The notes under the pieces are model-generated. The model saw only the letters and a program-made list of their open reading frames with translations, ran no database searches and was not told the DNA's origin. Below are positions 17,630 through 27,417 of a stretch of 38,314 nucleotides of DNA, piece by piece. How positions within the stretch are numbered: the stretch's first letter is position 1; the number at the start of each line of letters is the position of its first letter. The position numbers and the translations under genes are program-made. This stretch comes from Acidobacteriota bacterium (GTDB taxonomy: Bacteria > Acidobacteriota > UBA6911). The stretch lies in contig QHZE01000441.1 of NCBI GenBank assembly GCA_003225335.1, positions 1 through 38,314 on the forward strand. The letters are read 5' to 3'.

Positions 17630-18853
17630 ATGAGAAAAGCTGTCATCCGCGAAGTACGCGCCTACGTTATCGCGCCGGCCGCGATGGGCGCGGATTATCA
17701 CAACCAGCCGGGGGGCCACTGGATTATCGATCTGCCCATTGCGAACCCAATGTCTGTTTATGAAGAGTACAAAGCCAGGCGCACCAGTTGGGGCATCAAT
17801 GCATTGGGTACTGTCGTCGTGCAGGCCGAGCTTGATGACGGCACTGTCGGTATCGGGTGCAGCATCGGCGGCGAACCTGCCTGCTACATCATCGAGAGGC
17901 ATCTCAGCCGTTTCGTCGAAGGCAAGGACCCGCGTAACGTGGAATTGATCTGGGACCAGATGTGGCGCGCGACGCTCCCTTACGGCCGCAAGGGGGTGAC
18001 CCTGCACGCCATCAGCGCGGTAGACCTGGCAATCTGGGATTGTCTTGGCAAGCTGCGCGAGGAACCGATCTATGCTTTGCTCGGCGGCAAGACGAAAGAG
18101 CGGCTTCCGGTCTATGCGACGACGGCGCGCGCCGACCTGGCCAAAGAGTGGGGATTTCAGGGCGCGAAGATCCCGTGCCGCTACGGACCGGCGGATGGCG
18201 TCGAGGGCTTGAAGAAGAATGTCGCGGTGGTCGCCGAGGCGAGAGGGCAGGTGGGACCTGATTTCCCCCTGAGGCTCGATTGTTACATGTCGCTGACGGT
18301 GCCTTACGCGATCGAGCTGGCCAGAGCGCTCGCCCCCTACAAGCTGCATTGGATGGAGGAATGCCTGCCGCCGGACGATTACGACGGCTACGCGGCGCTC
18401 AAAGCCGCCGTGAGCCACATCTGCCTCGTGAGTACCGGCGAGCACGAATACACGCGCTACGGTTTCCGCGAATTGATCGCGCGCAAGTGCGCCGACATCC
18501 TGCAGCCGGACATCAACTGGGTGGGCGGGTTGACCGAAGCGCGGCGCATCGTTGCCATGGCTGCGGCTTACGACATTCCGGTGATCCCGCACGGATCGAG
18601 CGTCTTTTCCTATCACATGCAGTATGCGTTCACAAACTGCCCGATTGCCGAATTCCTTGTCATGAGCCCGAAGGCGGATCGGATCGTGCCGCTTTTTGGC
18701 GAACTGTTCAAAAACGAGCCTCTACCCAAAGACGGCTGCATGGATTTGCCCGGCGCGCCCGGGTGGGGCGTGGAGCTGAACGACAAGCTCGAGCTGGTCA
18801 GGCCGTATGCGCGGCAGAAATCGGAAGGGAAACAGCATAAAGGACGCGGATGA
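17630..18853 (+). CDS. rhmD: L-rhamnonate dehydratase (enolase superfamily, MR/MLE type)
   Basis: 407 aa. N-terminal capping domain (residues about 5-145) carries the RhmD-specific stretch NQPGGHWIIDLPIANPMS, then SWGINALGTVVV. The TIM barrel shows RLDCYMS (metal ligand strand), WMEECLPPDD (Glu ligand), STGEHEYTRYGF (Glu ligand) and a C-terminal HGSSVFSYHMQ containing the catalytic His. These match L-rhamnonate dehydratases, which convert L-rhamnonate to 2-keto-3-deoxy-L-rhamnonate. Together with the upstream RhaS-like transporter and downstream SDR, it fits non-phosphorylative rhamnose breakdown. Rhamnose dehydrogenase, lactonase and final hydrolase are not in the window. GAGGACAAAGG precedes the ATG. 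Related acid-sugar dehydratase activity is the main alternative. Confidence 0.88.
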   Translation: MRKAVIREVRAYVIAPAAMGADYHNQPGGHWIIDLPIANPMSVYEEYKARRTSWGINALGTVVVQAELDDGTVGIGCSIGGEPACYIIERHLSRFVEGKDPRNVELIWDQMWRATLPYGRKGVTLHAISAVDLAIWDCLGKLREEPIYALLGGKTKERLPVYATTARADLAKEWGFQGAKIPCRYGPADGVEGLKKNVAVVAEARGQVGPDFPLRLDCYMSLTVPYAIELARALAPYKLHWMEECLPPDDYDGYAALKAAVSHICLVSTGEHEYTRYGFRELIARKCADILQPDINWVGGLTEARRIVAMAAAYDIPVIPHGSSVFSYHMQYAFTNCPIAEFLVMSPKADRIVPLFGELFKNEPLPKDGCMDLPGAPGWGVELNDKLELVRPYARQKSEGKQHKGRG

Positions 18854-19165
18854 ACGCCGCGGATTTGAATCCGCGTTGAATCAGGCACGGGCGTCCCGCC
18901 CGTGGAAAGTGAGATCTAACCCGAACTGGGCATGGCCGAGACGGCCATGCCACGAGGGACCTGAGTTTGTACATTTCAATGAGGCCCGAAGATTCACGAG
19001 TGCGGTGGCCCCGGCCGTCAGGCCTGAGGTGTTCCGCTCCGGATTTTGAGCGAAGGCAGTTCCGCTCCAGAGGAGCGGAGGGAGCTTAGCCAGGGGTGAG
19101 CGCTTTTTGCGAACCCCTGGAGACACCACCACCCCAAGACCCCGCCCCGGCAGGGGCAGCAGGAC
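18854..19165. repeat. Intergenic hairpin cluster (several GC-rich palindromes)
   Basis: No gene is seen between 18854 and 19214. Four short palindromes occur in series: CACGGGCG/CGCCCGTG at about 18886-18904, GGCATGGCC/GGCCATGCC at about 18928-18951, CCGCTCC/GGAGCGG at about 19061-19080, and CCAGGGGT/ACCCCTGG at about 19091-19121 with a T-rich loop. They are sequence-unrelated to the CAATCCG family. Any could reduce read-through from the dehydratase gene. Confidence 0.6.
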
Positions 19166-19214
19166 TAAAAATTTAGTGGCGCAAGAATCCAAGGACAGCA
19201 ATGAGGTTGGTGAA

Positions 19215-19961
19215 ATGACCGGTCAATTCAAGGATCAGGTGGCTGTGATCACCGGCGCGGCTTCAGGGATAGGGCTGGCGGTGACGAAGAAGCTTCAAGC
19301 GGAGGGCGCGACGATAGCGATGCTCGACCTGAACGAGCCTGCGCTGGAGGCGGCGGCGAGAGACGTGGGGGAGCGCGCTTTTGCGTTCAATGTCGACATC
19401 ACAAGCGAAGCGCGGGTCGGCGACGTGATCGAGCGGATCGGCAATCGGTTTGGCAGGATTGACATTCTCGTCAACAGTGCGGGAGTCACGGGCAAGACCA
19501 ACGTCAAGAGCCACGAGGCGGAACTGTCTGATTTCCGTTTTGTGTTTGAGGTGAACGTTATCGGCTGTTTTCTGACTTCGCGCGCCGTGCTGCCGTGGAT
19601 GCTGAAGCGGCAGTACGGGCGCATCCTGCATATCGCTTCGATTTCTGGCAAAGAAGGCAACGCCGGAATGCTGGCGTACTCGGCCTCGAAGGCGGCTGTA
19701 ATCGGAATGACCAAGGTGCAGGGCAAGGAATACGCTGAAAGCGGCATCACTGTCAACGCGCTGGCTCCTGCGGTGATTCGCACGGCGATGGTCGAAGCGT
19801 TGCCCGAGGCGCAGGTAAAATACATGACCGACAAGATTCCGATGAAACGTTGCGGCACCCTCGAGGAAGTGGCCCGCATGGCGGCCTGGATCGTCTCGCC
19901 CGCGACCAGCTTCACGACCGGCTTCACTTTCGACCTGACAGGCGGTCGCGCCACCTACTGA
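19215..19961 (+). CDS. SDR-family dehydrogenase, probably 2-keto-3-deoxy-L-rhamnonate/L-fuconate oxidising
   Basis: 248 aa from ATG 19215 (GAGG 8 bp upstream; the upstream in-frame extension is repeat-derived). Classical short-chain dehydrogenase: TGAASGIG cofactor motif near residue 13, LDL acidic residue after strand 2 (NAD preference), NSAG near 86, catalytic Ser (IASISGKEG) and YSASK (Tyr/Lys). The C-terminal TGGRATY is usual. In bacterial diketo-hydrolase pathways an SDR of this type (LRA5-like) oxidises 2-keto-3-deoxy-L-rhamnonate to the 2,4-diketo compound. That role is inferred from position after the dehydratase, about 360 bp downstream; gluconate or other polyol oxidation is possible. 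Confidence 0.8.
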   Translation: MTGQFKDQVAVITGAASGIGLAVTKKLQAEGATIAMLDLNEPALEAAARDVGERAFAFNVDITSEARVGDVIERIGNRFGRIDILVNSAGVTGKTNVKSHEAELSDFRFVFEVNVIGCFLTSRAVLPWMLKRQYGRILHIASISGKEGNAGMLAYSASKAAVIGMTKVQGKEYAESGITVNALAPAVIRTAMVEALPEAQVKYMTDKIPMKRCGTLEEVARMAAWIVSPATSFTTGFTFDLTGGRATY

Positions 19962-20100
19962 CGGAAGGCAGAAGGCGGAAGGCGTTCAGAGAGTGACCCT
20001 GCAGCGGCAAGACGTCCTGCTTCACCAGGGAGACACAGAGGGCACGGAGTTTCACAGAGTTCTCCGTGCATCTTCGTGTACTCCGTGTCTCCGTGGTGAA
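19962..20100. repeat. GGCAGAAGGC tandem plus CACGGAG-type palindrome
   Basis: Directly after the TGA stop at 19959-19961 comes a short GGAAGGCAGAAGGCGGAAGGC tandem-like run. A palindrome follows, with left arm TTCACCAGGGAGACACAGAG (20021-20040, continuing to GGCACGGA) and right arm TCCGTG...GTGTCTCCGTGGTGAA (20063-20100). The rest of the gap to 20271 holds no recognisable gene. Confidence 0.65.
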
Positions 20101-20271
20101 TAAAGTGCTTGAATTTTTCTGGAGCTTGCCTTCCCACAAATCGTCGGGCTCGTGATGACTTTGAGAAGAGGGGCAAAGGGGTAGACAGTCTCCGGATTTT
20201 CTTCGTTGCATTCGCGAATGTTTTCCGGGTAAATGTTTGTCCAGGTGTATGCAATAGAAAGGGTTTCACCC

Positions 20272-22722
<2,451 letters not shown>

Positions 22723-22727
22723 GGCCG

Positions 22728-24182
22728 ATGATATGCTGTGACGAACTCATGCTTCTGCGGACCCGGCGGCACTTTTTCGAAGAGTGCGCCCTGGGCTTGG
22801 GCAAGATGGCGCTCGCCTCGCTCTTCCTGGGGCCTCGAGCGTTCGCCGGTCAGGACGTGAAACTTCCGAACCCGCTCGCGCCGAAGAAACCCCACTTTCC
22901 GCCACGGGCCAGGAGCGTCATTTATCTCTTCATGGCCGGAGGCCCGAGCCAGCTGGAGCTTTTCGACTACAAACCGAAGTTGCAGGAGCTCGACGGTCAG
23001 CCCATTCCGCAATCCTTCATCCAGGGGAAGCGCTTTGCTTTCATGGACACGTTCACCAAAGAGGTTCCGAAGGTGCTCGGAACGCGGCGGAAGTTTGCGC
23101 AGCGCGGTCAGTGCGGCGCCTGGGTGTCGGAATGCCTTCCCCAGATTGCGTCGGCTGTGGATGACGTGGCCTTCGTGCGCGCCGTGGCGACGGAAGTTTT
23201 CAATCACGCGCCGGCAAAGATTTTTACCAACACCGGGAGTCCTCAATTTGGACGGCCGAGCATGGGCGCGTGGGTCACGTACGGCTTGGGGAGCGAATCC
23301 CAGGATCTGCCGGGCTTCGTTGTCCTCCAATCGGGGCCACGCGGCCCGCGCGGGGGCGCCCCGAACTGGGGAAGCGGCTTTCTGCCGACGTCGTACCAGG
23401 GCGTGCCGTTTCGCGCCGTCGGCGACCCGATCCTGAATCTGACGAGCCCCAAGGGATTCAACCAGCGGCGGCAGGGGCAGGCGCTGGAAGTGCTGCGGGA
23501 CCTGAACATGACAAGGCTGGCCGAAACCGGCGACCCGGAGGTCGCGACGAGAATTGCGTCCTACGAGATGGCTTACCGGATGCAGACGAGCGCTCCGGAA
23601 CTTATGGACCTCACGCGCGAAAGCAAAGAAACCCTCGAGCTCTATGGAGCCGAGCCCGGCCGCAGCTCGTTTGCCAACAACTGCCTGCTGGCGCGCCGTC
23701 TGGTCGAACGAGGCGTCCGGTTCGTCCAGCTCTACCACACCGACTGGGACCACCACGGCGGGCCGGGACAGGATCTGGAGGGGAGCCTCGACAAGGTGTG
23801 CGGGGAAGTCGACCGCCCGTCTGCCGCGCTTGTCAACGATCTCAAGCGGCGCGGGCTGCTCGATCAGACACTGGTCGTCTGGGGCGGAGAGTTCGGCCGC
23901 ACTCCCATGGGGGAGAAGCGCGAGACCGTCGGCCGCAATCACCACATTGACGCTTATACCATCTGGATGTCCGGCGCCGGTGTCAAGCCGGGAACAACGG
24001 TCGGGGAGACAGACGAGCTCGGATTTGGTCCGGCTGGAGACCCCATTCGCGTGCACGACATTCAGGCAACCATCCTGCATCTTCTCGGCCTGGATCATCT
24101 CAAACTGACATTCCGCTTCCAGGGCCGCGATTTCCGCCTGACCGACGTAGGCGGCAAGGTCATCACCAAGCTGTTTGCTTGA
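22728..24182 (+). CDS. DUF1501 (sulfatase-like fold) protein with Tat signal, partner of the cytochrome-like protein
   Basis: 484 aa from ATG 22728, 5 bp after the upstream stop with GGGAGTAGGG as ribosome-binding site. Twin-arginine-like start RTRRHFFEECALGLGKMALASLF. DUF1501 hallmarks: SVIYLFMAGGPSQLELFDYKP (metal-site-like strand, residues about 62-85), FTNTGSPQFGRPSMGAWVTYGLG, VRFVQLYHTDWDHHGG, LVVWGGEFGRTPMGE and the C-terminal HDIQATILHLLGLDH. These are alkaline-phosphatase/sulfatase-superfamily features. Likely periplasmic and acting with the preceding gene product. The substrate is unknown. Confidence 0.9.
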   Translation: MICCDELMLLRTRRHFFEECALGLGKMALASLFLGPRAFAGQDVKLPNPLAPKKPHFPPRARSVIYLFMAGGPSQLELFDYKPKLQELDGQPIPQSFIQGKRFAFMDTFTKEVPKVLGTRRKFAQRGQCGAWVSECLPQIASAVDDVAFVRAVATEVFNHAPAKIFTNTGSPQFGRPSMGAWVTYGLGSESQDLPGFVVLQSGPRGPRGGAPNWGSGFLPTSYQGVPFRAVGDPILNLTSPKGFNQRRQGQALEVLRDLNMTRLAETGDPEVATRIASYEMAYRMQTSAPELMDLTRESKETLELYGAEPGRSSFANNCLLARRLVERGVRFVQLYHTDWDHHGGPGQDLEGSLDKVCGEVDRPSAALVNDLKRRGLLDQTLVVWGGEFGRTPMGEKRETVGRNHHIDAYTIWMSGAGVKPGTTVGETDELGFGPAGDPIRVHDIQATILHLLGLDHLKLTFRFQGRDFRLTDVGGKVITKLFA

Positions 24183-24264
24183 CCGGATGCAAATTTGACC
24201 GCTTCGTTACTAGGCTTTGAATTCGTCTTTTCCCGCCTGGAAAGAATCTCATCCGGGTTTTACT

Positions 24265-24364
24265 TGGGAGCGCAGGTATCCTGTTCACCACGAAGACACG
24301 AAGACGCGAAGAATCGCAAAGGATTTCTTCGCGTCTTCGTGTCTTCGTGGTGAGTTTTTTTTGG
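24265..24364. repeat. CACGAAGA-family hairpin with 29-bp perfect stem and T8 tail; copy 1 of a near-identical pair
   Basis: Flank TGGGAGCGCAGGTATCCTGT is followed by a left arm at 24285-24313 (CACGAAGA-type octamers). An 11-nt loop and an exactly complementary right arm at 24325-24353 come next, then TTTTTTTT at 24355-24362. The shape is that of a factor-independent terminator for the DUF1501 operon. The whole 100 bp recurs inverted at 27097-27187. Confidence 0.9.
24353..24362 (+). terminator. Putative rho-independent terminator tail after the first DUF1501 gene
   Basis: The 29-bp perfect stem (24285-24353) is followed after one base by eight T residues. It lies 100 bp past the stop of the DUF1501 gene. 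The hairpin belongs to a repeat family, so termination may be an incidental property. Confidence 0.5.
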
Positions 24365-24486
24365 TTGTCACATCAGACCATAATAGGATCTTCCTTCACC
24401 ACGGAGTTTCCATAATCCCGTGCCTCACCACCGCGAATGAAAACCGGGAGGGCAGCGAAGACGCAACCAGAAACTTGGCTCTTCGC

Positions 24487-24528
24487 GCCTTCGTGGTAAA
24501 GCCTGGCCCAATCCACCACGAAGGCTCG
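24487..24528. repeat. CTTCGTGGT palindrome with conserved CAATCCAC loop
   Basis: Left arm CCTTCGTGGT and right arm ACCACGAAGG enclose a loop containing AAGCCTGGCCCAATCC. A related unit with loop AAGGGCTGTGCTCAATCC lies at 29211-29246, so the loop as well as the arms is conserved. A partial copy of the 24265 flank (GGAGCGCAGGCATCCTGT) lies at about 24699-24716. No gene is seen in 24183-24782. Confidence 0.65.
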
Positions 24529-24782
24529 AAGGACGCGGATTGGCGGATCTTTTGGATCAATTTGCTTGCGTGTGAATCGCCGTCGCAATTTGTAAATTGC
24601 TTGACGGGCGGAGAGCCGGAAGCCAGAATCCAGGAACCACCGATGAACAACTAGCCCGAAAATCCTTTGTTTTTTGGAATTTTTGTGCGTTCTCTGAGGA
24701 GCGCAGGCATCCTGTGATTTTTTTGAGGTTGCGGCTTGCTGCACGGTGTTTATCGGTGGTTTCATTCAGACTCTCGGGAGCG

Positions 24783-27029
24783 ATGAACATGAGGCGCAGC
24801 AAAGCGAAGTTGCCGGGCTTGACCCGCCGTGACTTTCTTACCCAGTCCGCCGGTTCGTTGATCGTGACGTCGGCTGGGCCTTTGCTCGCAGAACCGGCCG
24901 CGAGCCTGGAGAGCCCGGACTCACAAAGAGCTCCCTGGTACTCCTCCATGCGCCGCTGCGGGCAGATTAATTTTAACGAGCGCGATCCGCTCGCGATGGA
25001 CGTGACCGCCTGGGCCGACTACTGGGCCTCTCTCAAGGTGAACGCCGTTCTATTGAACGGCGGGGGAATCGTGGCGTTCTATCCGACCCGGGTTCCGTAT
25101 CATCACCGCAGCGAGTTTCTGGGCTCCAGGGATCTCTTTGGCGAAATGACCGCCGCCATGAAGAAGCGCAACCTGCGCGTCGTGGCGCGCATGGATTGCA
25201 ATTACGCTTATGAAGAAGCCCTGAAGGCCCATCCCGAATGGTTCGAACGGAACGCGGACGGGACTCCGCGGCGCCACAATGAATCCACCTGGCTTTACAA
25301 GACCTGCATGTTCACCTCCTACTTCACGGAGCAAATGCCCGCCATCTATCGCGAGATCAACCAGCGCTACGCTGTGGACGGTTTCTTTACAAACGGGTGG
25401 CCCAGCACGGGGGCGCTGGCCGTCTGCTTCTGTGAGAGCTGCAAAAAGGTTTACCGCGATGAAGTCGGCGGCACGCCTCCCGGCGAGACCGCTGGTTCGG
25501 ATCCCGTGTACCGGAAGTATTACGACGTCTACATCGACCGGGTTCTCGAGGTTTGGAAAAAGTGGGACGGCATCGCCAAGGAAAAGAGCCCGGATTCCGT
25601 CTATGTCGGCAATCTTGGCGGCGGTATCCGCACGGTCAAAAGCGTCAAGAGGCTGGCGGAGGTCGCCGGCTGGTTCAACGCGGATCACCAGGGGCGTTCA
25701 GGTGACACTCCCCTGTGGGACTGTTCCCAACAAGGGCGGGTTGCGCAATCCGTGATGAAGGACCGCGCCATCACGAATGTGACCGGGGCTTACAGCAACA
25801 GCCGGCCTGTCTGGCGGCACGTGGCCAAAGCGCCGGCCGAGGCCACCCTCTGGATGGCCCAGACCACCGCGAGCGGAATGGTGCCGTGGTTTCACTGGCT
25901 GGGTGGCGCGCCCGAGGACAACCGCTGGCGAGAGGCCGGCCGGTCGTTTTTCACGTGGCTCGCCGCGCACGAGCCTCACTTCCAAAACAAACGATCCATC
26001 GCGGACATCGCGGTACTTTACCCGCAGAGTACCATCGCGTTCTACAGGTCCGGCAACGCCTCCGGGAGCTGGCGGGGAGCCGAGCGCGCACAGACAAGCG
26101 AATATTTGCAGGGATTGTATTATGCCCTGCTCGAAGGGCGGTTCCTGTTCGACTTCGTTCACCAGGAGAATCTCTCCGCCGAGACCCTGCGCAAGTACCG
26201 CGCCCTGCTGATCCCGAACGCCGCTTATTTACGCGACGCGGAGTGCGCCAGGATTGCCGATTTTGTCGCCGCGGGCGGCTCGCTGCTCGCCACCTTTGAA
26301 ACCTCTCTCTACAACGAATGGGGCGATCCGCGGCCGGACTTCGCGCTATCCTCCGTCTTCGGCGCAAGCGCGGCGGGCAGCGTCATCGGTCCTTTCGGCA
26401 ACAGCTACGCGCGCATCGAACAGACACATCCCGTTCTGAACGGCTTCGAAGGGACCGCGCTGCTCCCGGGCGCCGAGAACCGTGTGCCCGTGCGCGCTTC
26501 GGAGAAGGCGCGGCTCATCTTATCGGTGGTCCCCTACTATCCCGCATTTCCACCCGAGATGGTTTTCCCGCGAACGCCGCGCACGGAAGAGCCGGCCGCG
26601 GTATTCCGGCAAAGCGGAAAATCCCGGGTGGCGTATTTCGCGGGAGACATCGATCGGACGTTCTGGCGTTCGGGGAATACGGATCTGAGCTTGCTCATCC
26701 AGAATTCCGTGCGCTGGTTGCTGGACGATGCGCGTCAACCCGTCACGGTTGCAGGGGAAGGAATGACCGAGCTCTTCGCCTGGGAAACGGCGCCGGGCTA
26801 TGCCCTGCACATTCTGAATTACAACAATCCAAATATGACTCGCGGCTTCGTGCGGCGATTCTACGCGATCGGCCCCCAAAAGGTGGAGTTTGAAGTCGCG
26901 GCGGGCAAGAAGATCACCGGCGTGCGGGCCCTGCGCGCGGGCGGCGACCTGCCGTTTACGCAACGCGACCGGACTGTGCGCTTCGAAGTCCCCACCGTCG
27001 TCGACTACGAAGTCGCAGCCTTGGTTTAG
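24783..27029 (+). CDS. Tat-exported glycoside-hydrolase-like protein (TIM barrel plus GATase-like beta-galactosidase trimerisation-type domain)
   Basis: 748 aa from ATG 24783; ATG 24789 is better spaced from GGGAG (24776-24780). Twin-arginine signal LTRRDFLTQSAGSLIVTSAGPLLA. Residues about 50-400 form a barrel resembling hypothetical glycosyl hydrolase 6 (PF14871-like): CGQINFNERDP, VNAVLLNGGGIVAFYPT, VVARMDCNYAYEEALKAHPEWF, VDGFFTNGWPSTG followed by CFCESCKKVYR. A GH42-type middle domain seems to follow (YYALLEGRFLFDFVHQENL, RKYRALLIPNAAYLRDAECARIADFVAAGGSLLATFETS), and then a beta-sandwich tail. It probably acts on a plant or microbial glycan outside the cytoplasm; the family is not characterised. 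It is flanked by inverted copies of a 95-100 bp repeat. Confidence 0.75.
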   Translation: MNMRRSKAKLPGLTRRDFLTQSAGSLIVTSAGPLLAEPAASLESPDSQRAPWYSSMRRCGQINFNERDPLAMDVTAWADYWASLKVNAVLLNGGGIVAFYPTRVPYHHRSEFLGSRDLFGEMTAAMKKRNLRVVARMDCNYAYEEALKAHPEWFERNADGTPRRHNESTWLYKTCMFTSYFTEQMPAIYREINQRYAVDGFFTNGWPSTGALAVCFCESCKKVYRDEVGGTPPGETAGSDPVYRKYYDVYIDRVLEVWKKWDGIAKEKSPDSVYVGNLGGGIRTVKSVKRLAEVAGWFNADHQGRSGDTPLWDCSQQGRVAQSVMKDRAITNVTGAYSNSRPVWRHVAKAPAEATLWMAQTTASGMVPWFHWLGGAPEDNRWREAGRSFFTWLAAHEPHFQNKRSIADIAVLYPQSTIAFYRSGNASGSWRGAERAQTSEYLQGLYYALLEGRFLFDFVHQENLSAETLRKYRALLIPNAAYLRDAECARIADFVAAGGSLLATFETSLYNEWGDPRPDFALSSVFGASAAGSVIGPFGNSYARIEQTHPVLNGFEGTALLPGAENRVPVRASEKARLILSVVPYYPAFPPEMVFPRTPRTEEPAAVFRQSGKSRVAYFAGDIDRTFWRSGNTDLSLLIQNSVRWLLDDARQPVTVAGEGMTELFAWETAPGYALHILNYNNPNMTRGFVRRFYAIGPQKVEFEVAAGKKITGVRALRAGGDLPFTQRDRTVRFEVPTVVDYEVAALV

Positions 27030-27050
27030 TGGCAACCAAAAACATGAACG

Positions 27051-27365
27051 AAAACCACAGATGAACACAGCTGAAGACAGAGCGGCCCCGCCGCAGCCAA
27101 AAAATCTCACCACGAAAACACGAAGACGCGAAGAAATCCTTTGCAATTCTTCGTGTCTTCGTGGTGAACAGGATACCTGCGCTCCCAGAGACGACCTCCG
27201 CGTCTCTGCGGTGAGGTTCGGAGTTCAGGCTTTAGCCTGCTACGGACCCAGGGCAGCCTGAAGGCTGGGCTCCAAACCTGGGACAAATGAGTTCGTGGGC
27301 TCTTTTTTTTGGTTTTTTGGTTGCGGCCGTGCTGTTCCAGGTTCATCTGTGTTCATCTGTGGTTT
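27051..27365. repeat. Nested palindromes between two hydrolase-like genes
   Basis: Outer arms: AAAACCACAGATGAACACAG at 27051-27070 and its complement at 27341-27365 (ACAGATGAAC decamer units). Next inward, CCGCAGCCAAAAAA (27091-27104) pairs with TTTTTTGGTTGCGG (27313-27326). Inside lie the CACGAAGA hairpin with its CAGGATACC flank (27097-27187; an inverted copy of 24265-24364) and a TTCAGGCTTTAGCCTG/CAGCCTGAAGGCTG pair at about 27222-27268. No gene is seen in 27030-27417. Confidence 0.85.
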
Positions 27366-27417
27366 CATTTTGTTGTTACGTTTCGGCGTCTTGCGACTCT
27401 ATTGAAGAGGAGGAAGG

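Noticed and set aside
24265-27187. Insertion sequence with terminal inverted repeats
   Set aside because: The enclosed gene is a Tat-exported hydrolase-like protein, not a transposase, and no target-site duplication could be recognised; kept only as a repeat-pair finding.
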